From the NCBI GenBank assembly GCA_932521025.1, contig OW051470.1, positions 620,001 to 684,000 on the forward strand: a DNA stretch of 64,000 nt, given 5' to 3'. Below, one piece after another: positions 1 through 10,805 of the stretch. The stretch's first letter is position 1. Each line of letters begins with the position of its first letter. Below the pieces are notes generated by a model. That model was not told the origin of the DNA. It made no database searches and worked only from the letters and a program-made list of their open reading frames with translations. The translations under genes and the position numbers were made by a program. The DNA is from Oscheius onirici (lineage: Eukaryota; Nematoda; Chromadorea; Rhabditida; Rhabditidae).

Positions 1-420
1 GATTTTCGCTGAAAAACCATGATCAACCTTTTTTTTTAAACATTATGTAATACAGTAACATTCTAGATTGGTCGTGTGTACTCGGAACCCGGCGGTAACT
101 TAACTTTCCATCGCCAAGAGGATCTCTTCGCATTCAAGTCGATTCGTTGTCAAGTAATAACTGTGGTATGTTTTTGGCATTTTTTTCATTATGACCAAGT
201 TTAGGACCTCTGCAATCATGATTTGGATTTCGCCATGCCTAATGAGCTGGTTCCCAAAAACTATATGTTTTGTGATGAGCTTCAATTCGTTAATTCTCAT
301 CGAAGTTCATCAATCAGCGAGATTCTAATACCTCGAATTATGGGCTACACGAGCATTGTATTCGAAAAATGCTACCCACTACTACCACAACTTCCCGAAG
401 TTTGTCTTTTTTTGTGATTA

Positions 421-573
421 ATAGCGCGTGCCAAACCTTCACCTTACCTATTTTTCGTGACGCAAAGTTGCGTACGAAAAATACAGTAGAAAATCGAATA
501 AAATAGCTTGGCCGGGCGTACGAAATTTCTCGTCGATTAAAAATGCGTAAGGTGAACATTTGGCACGCGCTAT
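421..573. repeat. Short foldback (inverted-repeat) element
   Basis: The first 27 bases (421-447, beginning atagcgcgtgccaaa) are found reverse-complemented at 547-573 with one or two mismatches, separated by about 100 bases. This is a foldback repeat of MITE type. No coding sequence is associated. The flanking DNA (1-420 and 574-1080) shows no gene that I can support. Confidence 0.7.
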
Positions 574-1080
574 AACAGAAATATTGGAGCTGGCATCATC
601 TAAGTTCATTTTTTGAGGGGCTACCATCATTTTTTTTTGCTGATTGATGAGTTTGTTTCACACGCTGTATTCAACAATCGTTCTCAGAGAGTATGTTTGG
701 TTACCTGCACCTCAAAGTGCCACGGGTTTTCTTGAAGGGTCGAAAGTGTCATCAGCCGCCACTTACTCTTGAGTGTCATGTCGACTAAGATGAAGCTCAA
801 AGTCTACTTGGTTTACCTTCTGTACTACTGCAAAGTCGAGAGCCTTCGAACCGAGAGCTGAGGAAAATAGCGACGACGGGAAAGAACCATAGTTTTGTCT
901 ACCGAAGAAGGAATCAGAATGTGAGGAGGATGACTTGCCTCCCAGATATCCTAGACCTGCCTTGGAGACGGCTGGCTGGGAGGAAATTGTCGAAGAAATC
1001 GGCTCTATTGGATCAGCGCCGAGTCATGGAAAAGCCCTAGATTATATGGAAGGCCGATCTGAGGAGTCCAAGCAAGACAA

Positions 1081-1146
1081 GCAAGAGATGAGCGGAGCAG
1101 GGGAGTTGCAATGAAACTGTCCCGGGTTCGAGTCCCGATTGCTCCA
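1081..1146 (+). repeat. tRNA-like sequence with a pol III B-box
   Basis: A perfect B-box (gggttcgagtccc, 1124-1136) follows a stretch in which ggagca and tgctcc could pair, but the distance is too short for a cloverleaf and no A-box is visible. It is best read as a tRNA-derived repeat or tRNA pseudogene. Similar B-box sequences recur at 8.65, 10.67, 13.53, 20.5 and 57.4 kb. Confidence 0.4.
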
Positions 1147-1346
1147 AATGATTATTTTTTCTGGTACCTCTGTGACGAGTACGTAACAGAGAGCCATGGG
1201 AGACCCTAGAAACCTCCTTGATACCAGCAAAGTAAACTCAAAACTCTAAAAAAATGGAAAACACCTAAAAAAATTAACTGTTAAGATGGCAGCGCGCTAA
1301 AAATTTGAAGGTGGTGCCAGCTCCAATATTACCTGTTAACCTTTAG

Positions 1347-2470
1347 ACCGTCAAAGAAATCTACATCAAAAACGACTGGCCATGTCGCAATCTTGCTCGC
1401 TTCAAATGCTTTGAAATAGTTGTCATTGACAATTTTTATGAAATTGACCTGTTTGGTCGAACAGGCAGGGAAAGTGTGGTTGAAGCAGAAATGCGAAAAT
1501 TGTTGGAATTCTTATCGGTGAGTTACTTCTCAGTAAAAGAAAATTTAAAATTTAGTCGAGTGTTGAAGAAGGCCCGGTCAATCTACAGTACTTAAGGTAT
1601 CCGAATGTGGCTGGGACACCGGACTTGCTTCCTGATGATCCCTGCTTTCTTCAAATCATCTCTCTCAATCATGGAGAACATGCTGCCAAAGTTTTCCTCT
1701 TCGAAATCCCAGAATCTGTGACCGTCTTGATTCGTGCAGACAAAATTTCGATTGAGATTGAAATCTTTCCAGATTTGGATCGTTTGGACGCGATACTCGA
1801 TCATTTGGGGAGAATTATATCCGCTGTGAGTTTACAGATTATAGTCTTGGCACACTATTCGTTGGAGCAAACTTTGGGGAAAGTTCTGTTAAAAATTTAT
1901 TCGAAAAAACCGTTGCACCAGCAGAAATGATGCCTGGGGTTGTACGACTACTTTTGGCTACAAATAGAAAAGCACGGGTTGATCCGATGCGAGCCATCTA
2001 GTTTTTTGATTTTTCTCAAATTTTATTTGGTACAAACCTTGGCGTCATTTGTACTGGAACTTCCTCTGACAAAACCGACGACAAAGTTTGTGAAATTTAG
2101 AGAAAAACGTCCCCCCAAGTATGTGTCAGCAAGCCGCGTGCTCAACTTCACCGGGCCCGTATCAGTATTGACCGGGTCGGTGCCAGTAAGGCGCACTTTC
2201 GGGGGAAGTCGAATTTTACAGAAAACTAAGCTTTTTACGTGCTACCTATGTTCAAAATGGGTGCCAAGGTTTATATTGGCTCCCCCGAAAATGAAAATGC
2301 CTTACTGGCACGGCCCTACTCAAGTATAACCAGTACCTTTTCAGCAAGAATACGTTCCCGCGGGTGTTACTCTCAACATGACGGATCTTCGTGAAAAATT
2401 GGACGACAAAGACGTGGATGAATGGAATGATTGCATTTCCGGCTACCTCTCCTGTATCAAAGAAACTTAA
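1347..2470 (+). CDS. Hypothetical multi-exon protein, 5' end not found
   Basis: I do not recognise the family. Three exons can be supported: 1347-1517 (57 codons, after an acceptor tttag), 1589-1825 (79 codons) and the terminal exon 2345-2470 (41 codons and TAA, after ttttcag). The first two are in phase 0 with each other and have gtgag donors. The encoded residues are acidic and mixed, with no signal peptide or membrane segment. An exon is probably missing between 1838 and 1980, where an open frame runs to a TAG at about 2000, but I could not place its splice sites. The last intron carries a foldback repeat. The start codon is not identified, and the opposite strand of exon 2 is also partly open, so the gene model is tentative. 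Confidence 0.4.
2178..2313. repeat. Foldback repeat in the last intron of the hypothetical gene
   Basis: The arm at 2178-2206 (cggtgccagtaaggc...) reappears inverted at 2281-2313 (...gccttactggcacgg). Both arms also share a run of C/G (cgggggaa and tcccccg). It is a small inverted-repeat element that sits inside a predicted intron. Confidence 0.65.
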
Positions 2471-3397
2471 CAAGTGATGCATTCCCCTCTTATTGTTGAA
2501 ATGTCTACAGCTTTAATATTTACGAAGCCCATAAAAATATCTTTTTTATTTGTTTACGTATCAATCATCGTTCCCAGTAAAGGGGCAAAGATCTGAATGT
2601 TGAGCGTGTTCGTGTCCCATCAAAACGGAGCCTACCAGGGGGTACATGGTACCGTTGCAGTTCTCCTTCCCGTATAGATGTTCGTATTCTAAAATGCCAG
2701 CAATTAGAAATCAGCCGTCTTTTATTGTCGAAAGTTAACCTAGCATTGACCCTTGGAGCTCAAAACAAAAGTCTGTCCTAGTTCCACCGACTAATCTCAT
2801 GGCAAATTGCGATTACACTCAAAGTTCCAAATTGACTATCTATTCTGATAGTATCTAACTTGTCGAGACCATTTTCGTAGTAATGGACAAACAAACAAGA
2901 CTCAGCGACAGTCATCATTGCGCTTGTTCAAGTAGAAATCTCAAAAATTTACCGGCAGGAAAGTTCCTGTGCAGGTTGTGAAGATCGAAGACGTCCAACA
3001 TCACCTCGCTTTCTTTTTATTCCAGTTTCTGAGGCACTGAAAACAAATGTGAACCGTCCACAAAGCAACATACTGTAGCATGAAATACTTCTCGATCTGC
3101 TGTTTTAAGAGAGCTCGAAACAGATGGGACACTGTAAATTTTTACATTATTTTGATTAGATTAGCATTGATACCTCGTCAGCATGTTCGTTTCCCAGACC
3201 AACAAGACCACTCAGCTTCTGAAGACGTTAACCTTCGTCGTTCTGAACTGGAATGGTAAAAAAATGTATCCGAAACAATTACCAGCTGATATGAGAAAAA
3301 TGGTCTCTCCGTTGGTCCTTCCAAATTCGAACGTTGGACAGATGACAAGCATGTCACCTAAATTGCAATTGCGTTGGTTGGGACGGAACCCTACTTA
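2471..3397. other. Intergenic, no supported gene
   Basis: The stretch is AT-rich with only short open frames. An open frame at 3183-3398 has no splice context or recognisable family. I see no RNA gene or clear repeat. Confidence 0.4.
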
Positions 3398-3856
3398 GCG
3401 ATATGCTTGATTGTATCTAAAATGTCCTCTGCGAAATTTTTTGATCCATCCGCCATGGTAATCTAGGAAAATGTTGCTGTCGTCATGCTGCCATTCTCTA
3501 AAAAAATGAAAACTCTTTTCGGTCACCCAAAAATTCAGCAAGGTTGTGTTTCCGGAAAATTTGAAGAAAAAAGGATAAAAAAGTACCTTTTCGTCCCACT
3601 TATCGACTCTTTCGGCTGCTCCTTCGTTTGAAAAATACCAAAATTCAGGTTCACGTAAGAATCCTGAAAGTATATTAGGTTTTTGGGTTAAATAACGGCG
3701 TGAAAAAAAATGAAAAAAAATGAGAATTGTCAGCATCGAATGTCTCTTTTTTTGCTGCTGGCAAGCGTCCAGATACGCAATGCAAATTTTTCTACAAGCG
3801 GCAAGAAATTTCGAGTAGGGAGATCCTCTGTCAACCTCGCGACAGCTTTGTCGCAT
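3398..3856 (-). CDS. Hypothetical protein, C-terminal exons
   Basis: A stop-free frame of 153 codons runs on the minus strand, but it contains convincing splice signals. An acceptor ctttcag precedes about 3667, a donor AAG|gtactt lies near 3591, and a second acceptor tttttag near 3503 leads into a terminal exon ending at 3398. If these introns are used, the last exon encodes a Trp- and Arg-containing tail (REWQHDDSNIFLDYHGG...). The upstream exon is not resolved. No family is recognised and there is no signal peptide. It could equally be a chance open frame. Confidence 0.3.
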
Positions 3857-4287
3857 TTGAAATTGGATTGGAAGCGAGGTAGTTAGGTTCTGTCAAAGGA
3901 TTAGTCGATTTGAATGGGAATTTAGAACTTGGACATAATTTATTTCGTACTCATGAGTTGAGGCGGCGACAGCCGTCGAAGACGGCTGGTTCAAGGCTAA
4001 AGTTACCTACTATACTATACTATTTATTCCTGGTCTTAGAAATCAAGTTACCTACTATCTTCCAATATATTCCTTGCCTTGAATCACTCAAAATCCGTTT
4101 CTGTATGGGAACAACCGAATGCAGAAGCAAACTCTTCGTCTCCCAATAGTGACTTTAGTTTTTGACGAATCTTGAAAAGAAAAGAAAAAAAACCAATAAC
4201 AGATACCCAAAATTTAAAGGACTGGTCCCGACACAAACAATTTCATTCTGCACAGACTAGCTTTGCCCTAATTGTTTTCGACTTGGG
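3857..4287. other. Intergenic, no supported gene
   Basis: There is a short hairpin near 3970-3990 (agccgtcgaagacggct) that resembles one inside the pogo-like element near 18.54 kb. Otherwise I see nothing with coding character. Confidence 0.35.
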
Positions 4288-4581
4288 TTGTTGGATGTCC
4301 ATCGCTCTACTGGAGTAGAATATCTACCAAGACGTATCTTCTCCGATGACTCTCTATTCTACCCAAGACGAGAAGGTCACAGCAGCTCTACTCTACCATT
4401 TGTCGTTGCAACAGGTGAATTCCCTTCCGAGGACGCCCTGGACAAGCGCGGGAGGTATGTTCCATTCTCCGAGGACAAGACCGTCATCGTCAGCCTTCTT
4501 CTGTCACAGGAATTGGATCCGACTTTGACTGTCCGAAGAGCCGCTCTCGTTGAAGACTTGATAAAGCGAATAAATGAATAG
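4288..4581 (+). CDS. Hypothetical exon or gene fragment
   Basis: An open frame of 97 codons ends at TAG 4579-4581 and has no ATG at its start, so it would be an internal-to-terminal exon. Its composition is protein-like: a run of acidic and Leu-rich residues ending LVEDLIKRINE. It contains KRGRYVPF, but this is not followed by an amidation signal, so I do not call a neuropeptide. No homologue is recognised. It may be a relic. Confidence 0.3.
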   Translation: MLDVHRSTGVEYLPRRIFSDDSLFYPRREGHSSSTLPFVVATGEFPSEDALDKRGRYVPFSEDKTVIVSLLLSQELDPTLTVRRAALVEDLIKRINE

Positions 4582-5272
4582 CTTTGCAAAACTTCGCGAA
4601 TTTTGATTTGTTCCCTTTGGACCCTTCGATTGGCATAAGTAATCTAAAAACGTGGCTTCCCAAAAGAAAACTTTATTGAATAATGTGCTTTGTCTTCAAC
4701 TGCAACCCATCTTGTCAATTACATTTCCCGATCAGGTGTATCCGACATTTCCACAAACAATACCCATATATGACGGATTTCCCAGCGAATGGAGCTTCCA
4801 TACTCCTCCGGTCTTGTAATGAAAATTTCTTGGACATTTGATTGTTGAACTAGGTTGATTAGAGTTAACTACCATAGAAAAGACTGGCTGAAAGTAACTA
4901 CCATTAGTTGACCACCTGAACTTCAGAGGCGCGTTTCTCAAAAATTTTCCATTGCGACTTCCTCGTTCTATACATCCTTTTGTAGCCCAGATTGAGCTCT
5001 TTCATTGGCAACCGGGCGATTTTTTCTAAATCATTGGGTTAGCGCTGTGCAACTGCCGGAAGTTGGTCACTTTCGCAAATTTGACCCTTCGTATCTCAGT
5101 CAGGAAAAACTTCTGGAAAATCAGGTTTCTCCTGAGAACTTCACTGGTAAAAACCCACAAAACTGCGTTGTCAGAATTTTTAAAATCGCTTGGGATGTGC
5201 GCTTGCCAGGTTTAAAAAAGCGTTTTTGCGTTCTAAATTTCGTCTTTTTGAGTGGTGCTCAGAATTTTTGAA
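4582..5272. other. Intergenic, no supported gene
   Basis: Only short open frames are present. A sequence near 4868-4915 (gttaactaccatagaa...actggctgaaagtaact) has a diverged second copy near 7000-7045, so it is a dispersed repeat rather than a gene. Confidence 0.4.
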
Positions 5273-6072
5273 CTACGACTTCTGATCTCTATACATGGCC
5301 GAATAGACCAAACTTTGCCTGTTTTTCAGAGCGAGATTTATTTTTCTAGTTTTTTTGGCTTTCGAGCACGCTTCATAGTGTGCTTGAATGCTACGCTGCT
5401 GTCGCGAAACATTCAAGATTTTGACCTCCTGGAGATCCGAGGCGACTTCCGGAGCAGGGACACAGGGGATGGCCACCAACTTTTTGGCGGTTCCGATCTT
5501 GATGACCTCCTGGAGATCCGAGGCGACTTCCGGAGCAGGGACACAGGGGATAGCCACCAGCTTTTTGGCACTTTTGACGGTGACGATCTCTTGGGCATCG
5601 GAGGCGATTTTCGGAACAGTTTCCACCAGTTGGGTCGTGTAGCGGAAGTAGTCGGCCGAAATGAGCGGAATAATCGTTTCGGCCGGAGGGGAGAGCCGGA
5701 TCATCGTGGCGTAGCATTTGTTCTGCTTCGGCAAGACCATCTTGGAGAAGTAGATGGGCGGCTCGTCCTGACAGATCCAGACAAAGCAGCATTTCAGCGG
5801 CTCCTTGCCCTGGGAAACCACGTAGTCGACTCTCGTGGCGGCCATCATCATCAGGTACTTCTCATCAGGCAGTTTAGAGTTGACCACTGCCAAGAGATCG
5901 ATCGCTCCCGAGACGGCAGACTTCAGCTTGAGCAACATGGCGTGTCTCCTGCAGGAGTAGTCGAACTCCACCTCGATGAGATCGTCGTGATTCCTTCCAG
6001 CTGTCGGACGAACGAGAGTCTGAAGTAGAATTATGAATAGAAGCTGGTAGATCGTACCTGAAGAAGAGACAT
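5273..6072 (-). CDS. Hypothetical protein with three 27-residue repeats
   Basis: Two exons give an unbroken 253-residue protein. Exon 1 (6072-6058) encodes MSLLQ. A 38-base intron (gtacgat...ctacttcag) leads to exon 2 (6019-5273). The N-terminal two thirds form a mixed alpha/beta-like sequence with several Cys (FDYSCRR, CCFVWICQDEPP, KQNKCYATM). The C-terminal part holds three copies of a 27-residue unit built on KKLVAIPCVPAPEVASDLQE; the first copy is diverged and the other two nearly identical. It ends in a basic tail. There is no signal peptide or membrane segment. I do not recognise a family. The open frame and clean splice sites argue for a real gene. Confidence 0.6.
5423..5665 (-). repeat. 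81-bp coding tandem repeat
   Basis: The unit beginning gacctcctggagatccgagg recurs with a period of 81 bases (5423, 5504 and a diverged third at about 5585). It preserves the reading frame and encodes the 27-residue repeats of the minus-strand hypothetical protein. Confidence 0.85.
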
Positions 6073-6461
6073 CCTCAGACGAACAGCCTCAGACGAGCAG
6101 CACTCTGGCACTGACTCTGCAACTGGACTGTAGACTTATCAAAACAGATTACTACAGAACTATTGAAATTGAATATGTTTCTTTTTCCAATTTAATTGTA
6201 TTTTTGAAAAAGGAAGCAATGTCCAGCAATGTTGGAAAACTAATTGATTTGTCTAAAAACTGTCAAAATAACGAGCAAAACACACCTTTGGAAAAGCTGG
6301 AAGTCTTGAATGGGCCGACTCTTCGAGTCTGATCCATCCAAATTTTTAACCTTTCACCGATCTCTCATTCTCGCAAAAAAATTGACATTTTCACCTTCTA
6401 CACTCTGTTCTCCATATCGAAACTGTATCGAAACGTGAGAACTTCCTGTCAGTGTCAAAAG

Positions 6462-6812
6462 ATGTTCCCAGAACCAATTCTTCCCAACCATTATATAGTC
6501 TTCCGTCCCAAATTTTCTCTCAAAACGATTCTGCTTCTATTTGCCATAATCCACTTTCCGCTATTGTTATCACAGCAAACGTGCGATTGGTCAGAGTGGG
6601 CAAGTAACAATGGAATTGCTTGTTGCGGTAGCTGCAACAATAACTCTGCAACGATAACTGAATTTCGATGTTGTCCTGGTACCTGTTTGACATGTAGGTT
6701 GGATATTTTTAGTAGAAAAAAAACATGAAAAAAACTTAGCGGTAACAATGCAAGAACAACGCCATGCACTGATGGAAACAAGCCATGTCCTTTCCTCAAG
6801 ACGGCTTTGTAA
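6462..6812 (+). CDS. Small secreted thrombospondin type-1-like protein
   Basis: Exon 1 is 6462-6697 and exon 2 is 6740-6812, joined in phase by a 42-base intron ending in aacttag. The product is 102 residues. A hydrophobic segment (about residues 18-36, ILLLFAIIHFPLLL) is a likely signal peptide. After it comes a Cys-rich domain starting CDWSEWASNN, with nine or ten Cys and a CCPGTC turn; WSEW plus spaced cysteines is the hallmark of thrombospondin type-1 repeats. The domain is compact and single. I chose the ATG at 6462 because a longer frame starts only at a GTG. The role is probably extracellular, but no partner is inferable. Confidence 0.65.
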
Positions 6813-7270
6813 ACCCGCATACTACTTGGTCCGAATTAAGTTATTTGGAAGCATCTCCGGTACGATTCGGCCTAGCAAATTTTCGGAATAGTAAAAAATT
6901 TTCGGCCTATCAAAGTGAAGAAGAACCAAAATTTCTTTCTATAGCTAAATTGGCTCGTCTATCTCGAAAATTCTACACACTTATTGTTAGCCTGGCTGCA
7001 AGTAACTACCATAGAATAGGATGGCTGAAGGTAATTACAGTCTCCGCTGCTGAGGCAACTGTTTGAAGAGAGAAGGCTTGACCGCACTGCTGTCTAAAAG
7101 TTTTTGATATATTGAACTTGGTTCTGTTTCAAGCACCCCCAAATGCATTTTTTTCGAGTGAAGCCATAATTTTTCAACCTTTATATTATTTTTCCTCGGT
7201 AGCAGGGATCTGTCTGGGAAAAATAGGCGGAAAGTTAGGAAAAAATCTCTTCAACCTGAAAAAAATGCGT
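6813..7270. other. Intergenic, no supported gene
   Basis: There is one open frame on the plus strand (6785-7066) that overlaps the previous gene's end and has no recognisable features. The stretch near 7125-7165 resembles ends of the foldback family described at 7271. Confidence 0.35.
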
Positions 7271-7511
7271 ACGTAATTGTGTACGGGGGTGCTTATATTA
7301 GTCTGTTCAAAATGTAGAGAGCATTTTTTGAATTGGCCCGCGCTTTTTCATTGAGTGAGTATCCAACATTTACATGCTGTAACTTGCTACGCAGCTAAAT
7401 TCCCGCTAATTTGATTTGAAAATTGTTCTAAGAAGAAAGCGCGGGCCAATTCAAAAAATGCTCTCTACATTTTGAACAGACTAATATAAGCACCCCCGTA
7501 CACAATTACGT
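7271..7511. repeat. Foldback element with about 78-bp arms
   Basis: The left arm (7271-7349, starting acgtaattgtgtacggggg) is present almost perfectly inverted at about 7433-7511. About 80 bases separate the arms. It is a long-armed MITE lying immediately upstream of the first L-domain exon. Its terminal motif gcgtacgtaattg recurs near 53.35 kb and a related one near 42.4 kb. Confidence 0.85.
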
Positions 7512-8584
7512 AAGAAGAAATACGATAGTTTATCTTTTAGCAGCTAATAACATATTTCAGATTGCCATTCCAAACTTTTTTACTCCACGTCTGAACTTGG
7601 AGGATATAACCCTATCTACACAGATTATGGATTCCTTGGAAGTCTGGGACTTGCTACAATCGAGGGAGGAATGCCGGAAGGAGTCGATAAGAAAGAACTC
7701 AAAGTCAAGGCTGTCCGCTTCGACAGGTCGAACATAACAACGCTGGCATTTGTAAAAATTTCGGCAAATTCTGACGACAACCACAACCGTGCGTTCTGTT
7801 TGGGTCGAATAGTCACATTTTTCAGACCTCACCAACAATCCGTTGCTCTGTGACGACGATATCCTCGAGAAGTTCAATATCCCTCTCCGAAATTCGTCTT
7901 TCAAGAACAATATTTACAACAACTGTGACGAGATTTGTGATACGTACGAGCTGGACAATTCTGCCGAGGCCGAGCAGTTGGCCAAATGTTCGACCCTCCG
8001 AGACAACACGAACACGATCAAGAGCAGCTGAACAATATTATGCCCAAACTGACCAAGATTGAAGGAAGAGTTGTCCTTTATGGAACCAACTTGGCAGATC
8101 TGAGTCTTCTCAAATATGTCGAGGAAATTACAAGCAAGAAGTCAACGGCTCTGGAGATAACAGATAACGACGAGTTGGAAAATCTGGACATGCCGAGACT
8201 GAAGAAAATAACTTCGGCCGGAATGGTCAAGCTGGTTATTCATAATAATAAGAGGCTCCTGAAAAGAGCGGAGTTCCAAAAGTTGAAGCAACAGCTGAAC
8301 TTGACGGACGAGGAAATGGACGTTCAACTCACATGTAAGTATTTTTTTCAACACTTATATATTTTTTAGGTGCTGAAAAGAGCGATATGAAAATGTGTGT
8401 GGATCCTGATGTTGTCGAGACTGAAGATGGAGCTGCAGTTTTGTTCAACATGGAACTTGAACAAGATGTGGTGGACCAGTGGACAAGTTCAAAGACTGAG
8501 CTTGGTAGCTTCGAATTCAAGGGCTTGGAAAATATTACTCATATCAGCTTTCCAAAGCTGAAAAGAGCAAGTAAGTGTTTCATC

Positions 8585-8910
8585 TCTATACTACGGTGGC
8601 TGGCCTATTGTCTCGCTAACGCGTAGGGGTTTGAACGCCGAGACACCCGGGTTCGATTCCTCCCCAAACTTTTTTCTCGAAAAGTTTTTTTGCTAAATTT
8701 TTTCTAGAGGTATTTTTTATGCTGAATCCGAATATGCTAAAATATTTACGATTTTTTTACCCCGCGCAACTACATGCACTTTTTGGTTAAAAAAAAGAAA
8801 TTTCCAAAAATCGTTTATAATGAGGTGTTTCTGGGGTAATCGACAATGCTGAGTTTGAATATGATGAAAATAAGGATACTAAAAGTAAACGGGCGCCGTT
8901 TAAACTATTT
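8585..8910 (+). repeat. tRNA-derived SINE-like repeat, copy 1
   Basis: It starts with a tRNA-like head (ctggcctattgtctcgctaa) and a B-box (gggttcgattcc, 8649-8660), followed by an AT-rich body ending near aaacgggcg. The body matches the copy at 20450-21170 base by base over long stretches, apart from a 455-bp insertion in that copy. It lies in an intron of the L-domain pseudogene. Confidence 0.6.
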
Positions 8911-9462
8911 AAAGCCCACCGGTGACTGTTTATCTGTGTGACTGTGGCTGGTTCAATCAAAAGCATCATTCAGGCAATTTGGTCATCAGCTATTCGCTCA
9001 ATCTGAAAACGATTGAACTCCCTGCTTTGGAACATGGCAACATCTGGATCAGTGGAAATCCTTCACTGAAGACGATCATAATAAATCCAAACGCCACCGG
9101 AAACTTTAATCTTCTTGGAAATCGCCAGCTAGAGCAGGAGAGGAACTGAACACACCCGGAAATGATGTAGTTGTTCAAAGACTCGGAGGTAACTCTTCTG
9201 TTGCATAAAAATATATAGTTTTAAGTGTGTCATGCCAAGCTTCTGTACTCTACGTCTGAGCTTCAGGATTGTGAATCAATCAACAGCCGTTATCTTACTA
9301 GTGCGGACGTTTTCAGAATCGGGGGAGGAATGTCTGATGGAGTCCCGAAGGAAGGAATCGAAGTCAGCGCGGTTCGATTCAATAACACCGACCTGACAAC
9401 CTTGGAATTTGTGAAAATTGGTGGAATTAATGAGGACAACCACAACGGTCCGTTTTTCTTGG

Positions 9463-10126
9463 GTTAGGGACTTTTCTTAGAAAAAATTTCTAAGAAAAGT
9501 CACGGTCGAAGTTTACCGTGACTTTTCTTAGAAAATTTTTCTAACGAAAATTATGGCGTGGTTTTCTTTCGATTTTTTTTCAAACTGGCGACTACTTTAC
9601 GAAAAATATATATGAAAAAAGTAACGACCAACAAATTGGACCGCAACTTTTCTTAGAATTTTTTTTCTTAGAAAAGTTGCGGTGTGACTTTTTTATAGAT
9701 ATTTTTGTGGAAATAGTTCGGCAGGCACCCCACTTCGTTTGAAATTTTGCGCGGGAAGCCTCGAAATGAACCATTTTCGCATTTTCCTTCATTTTTCATC
9801 AACTTTTAGACTTTCTAACTACATTCATCAAATTCAGCGTGTAGAAGAACCCCTTAGACCACGAATTCAAAATTGAGAGAAATAGACGGTTCGCAAGTTT
9901 CGCTAATTCCTTCCGAATATCGTCATATTTGGAGTGAATTCATGGTCCAAGAGGTTCTTTTACACGCTGAATCCGATGAAAGTAGTTAGAAAGTCTAAAA
10001 GTTGATGAAAAATGAAGGAAAATGCGAAAATGGTTCATTTTGAGGCTTACAGCGCAATTTCAAACGAAGGGGGGGGGGGGCGCCTGCCGAACTATTACCA
10101 TATTTTTCCTTAAAAAAGTCCCTAAC
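9463..10126. mobile_element. Non-autonomous foldback DNA element
   Basis: The ends match as inverted repeats (gttagggactttt at 9463; aaaaaagtccctaac ending at 10126). Inside lie shorter palindromes (ttttcttagaaaa repeated) and a long inverted pair of about 150 bp (9714-9870 against 9930-10106). No transposase is encoded. The element occupies an intron of the L-domain pseudogene, next to a run of twelve G. Confidence 0.75.
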
Positions 10127-10405
10127 AAGTTTTTCTTGGTTTGAAATCACAATCAGCCATTGCAGAGCTAATCAACAACACATTGCTTTGTGACGATGGT
10201 CTCCTTGAAAAGTTCAATGAAAAGTTCCTTGAAAAGTTCTCTTCCTTTTTCGGCTTCCCAAGCTAAAGACGATCGAGTCGAGTGGACGAGTGAAGTTGCG
10301 GATTCGGGGAAACGAGGCCGGATGACTAAGACCGAGTATGAAACTTTGAAGGCACAGCTAAACTTGAAGGACGAGAACATCGACGTCGATTACATTGCCG
10401 AGTGA

Positions 10406-10805
10406 ACATACGTTGAGACACAAATAAATAAATTTTCTGGAAAATAGTTCTATTTTTTAGGCATTGAAAATTTGAAAATACAGGGCTGGCAACCAGGTCT
10501 AATGTTAGAGGTTCCTTGTCTTCCGTTTTACTTCGCTCTGTCACAGAGCCTCGGTCCTACTATCCTTTCCCTTCTCCCCTTGTCACCTCTTCCAATCCCC
10601 TGCCGGTTACCCTGACTCTATTTCCTACTCAAAACAATTTAGCAAAAATATTTGACGAAGAAAGGAGTCGAACCCGGGTCGTCTGGGTGAAGACGGCGAC
10701 TCTTAACAATGCAACAAAATTTCTGGTCCTAGACAAACAAAAAAATAAACACACAGAGTCCACCACAGACACCATTGCACTTTAGTAGTAGAGAGATACT
10801 CAGTG
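10406..10805. other. Repeat-rich spacer
   Basis: It contains a minus-strand tRNA-like B-box (ggagtcgaacccg, about 10664-10676) and a sequence near 10540-10600 (tcacagagcctcgg...) that has a relative near 17820-17885. No gene is supported. Confidence 0.4.

Larger units (their letters stand above)
7561..10405 (+). pseudogene. Receptor L-domain (irld-type) gene, broken
   Basis: Exons with good splice sites are 7561-7788, 7826-8334, 8370-8570, 8974-9188, 9226-9447 and a remnant from 10166. They encode Cys-bounded, leucine-rich repeats typical of the insulin/EGF-receptor L domain as seen in nematode irld proteins, for example IEGRVVLYGTNLADLSLLKY and MPRLKKITS. The exon at 9226 repeats the one at 7561 (CHAKLLYSTSEL versus CHSKLFYSTSEL), so two L-domain units are present. 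Lesions: a one-base loss near 8025 shifts the frame (IK|EQLNN), a two-base gain near 9140 shifts it again, and most of the second unit after 10210 is out of frame or deleted. No signal peptide exon was found. Introns carry a tRNA-derived repeat and a 664-bp foldback element. Confidence 0.7.

Noticed and set aside
4377-4589. Minus-strand open frame overlapping the 4.3-4.6 kb hypothetical
   Set aside because: It mirrors the plus-strand frame, has no splice signals and no family resemblance.
6435-6461. Longer N-terminus for the thrombospondin-like protein
   Set aside because: The extension begins at GTG; the ATG at 6462 gives a better signal peptide.
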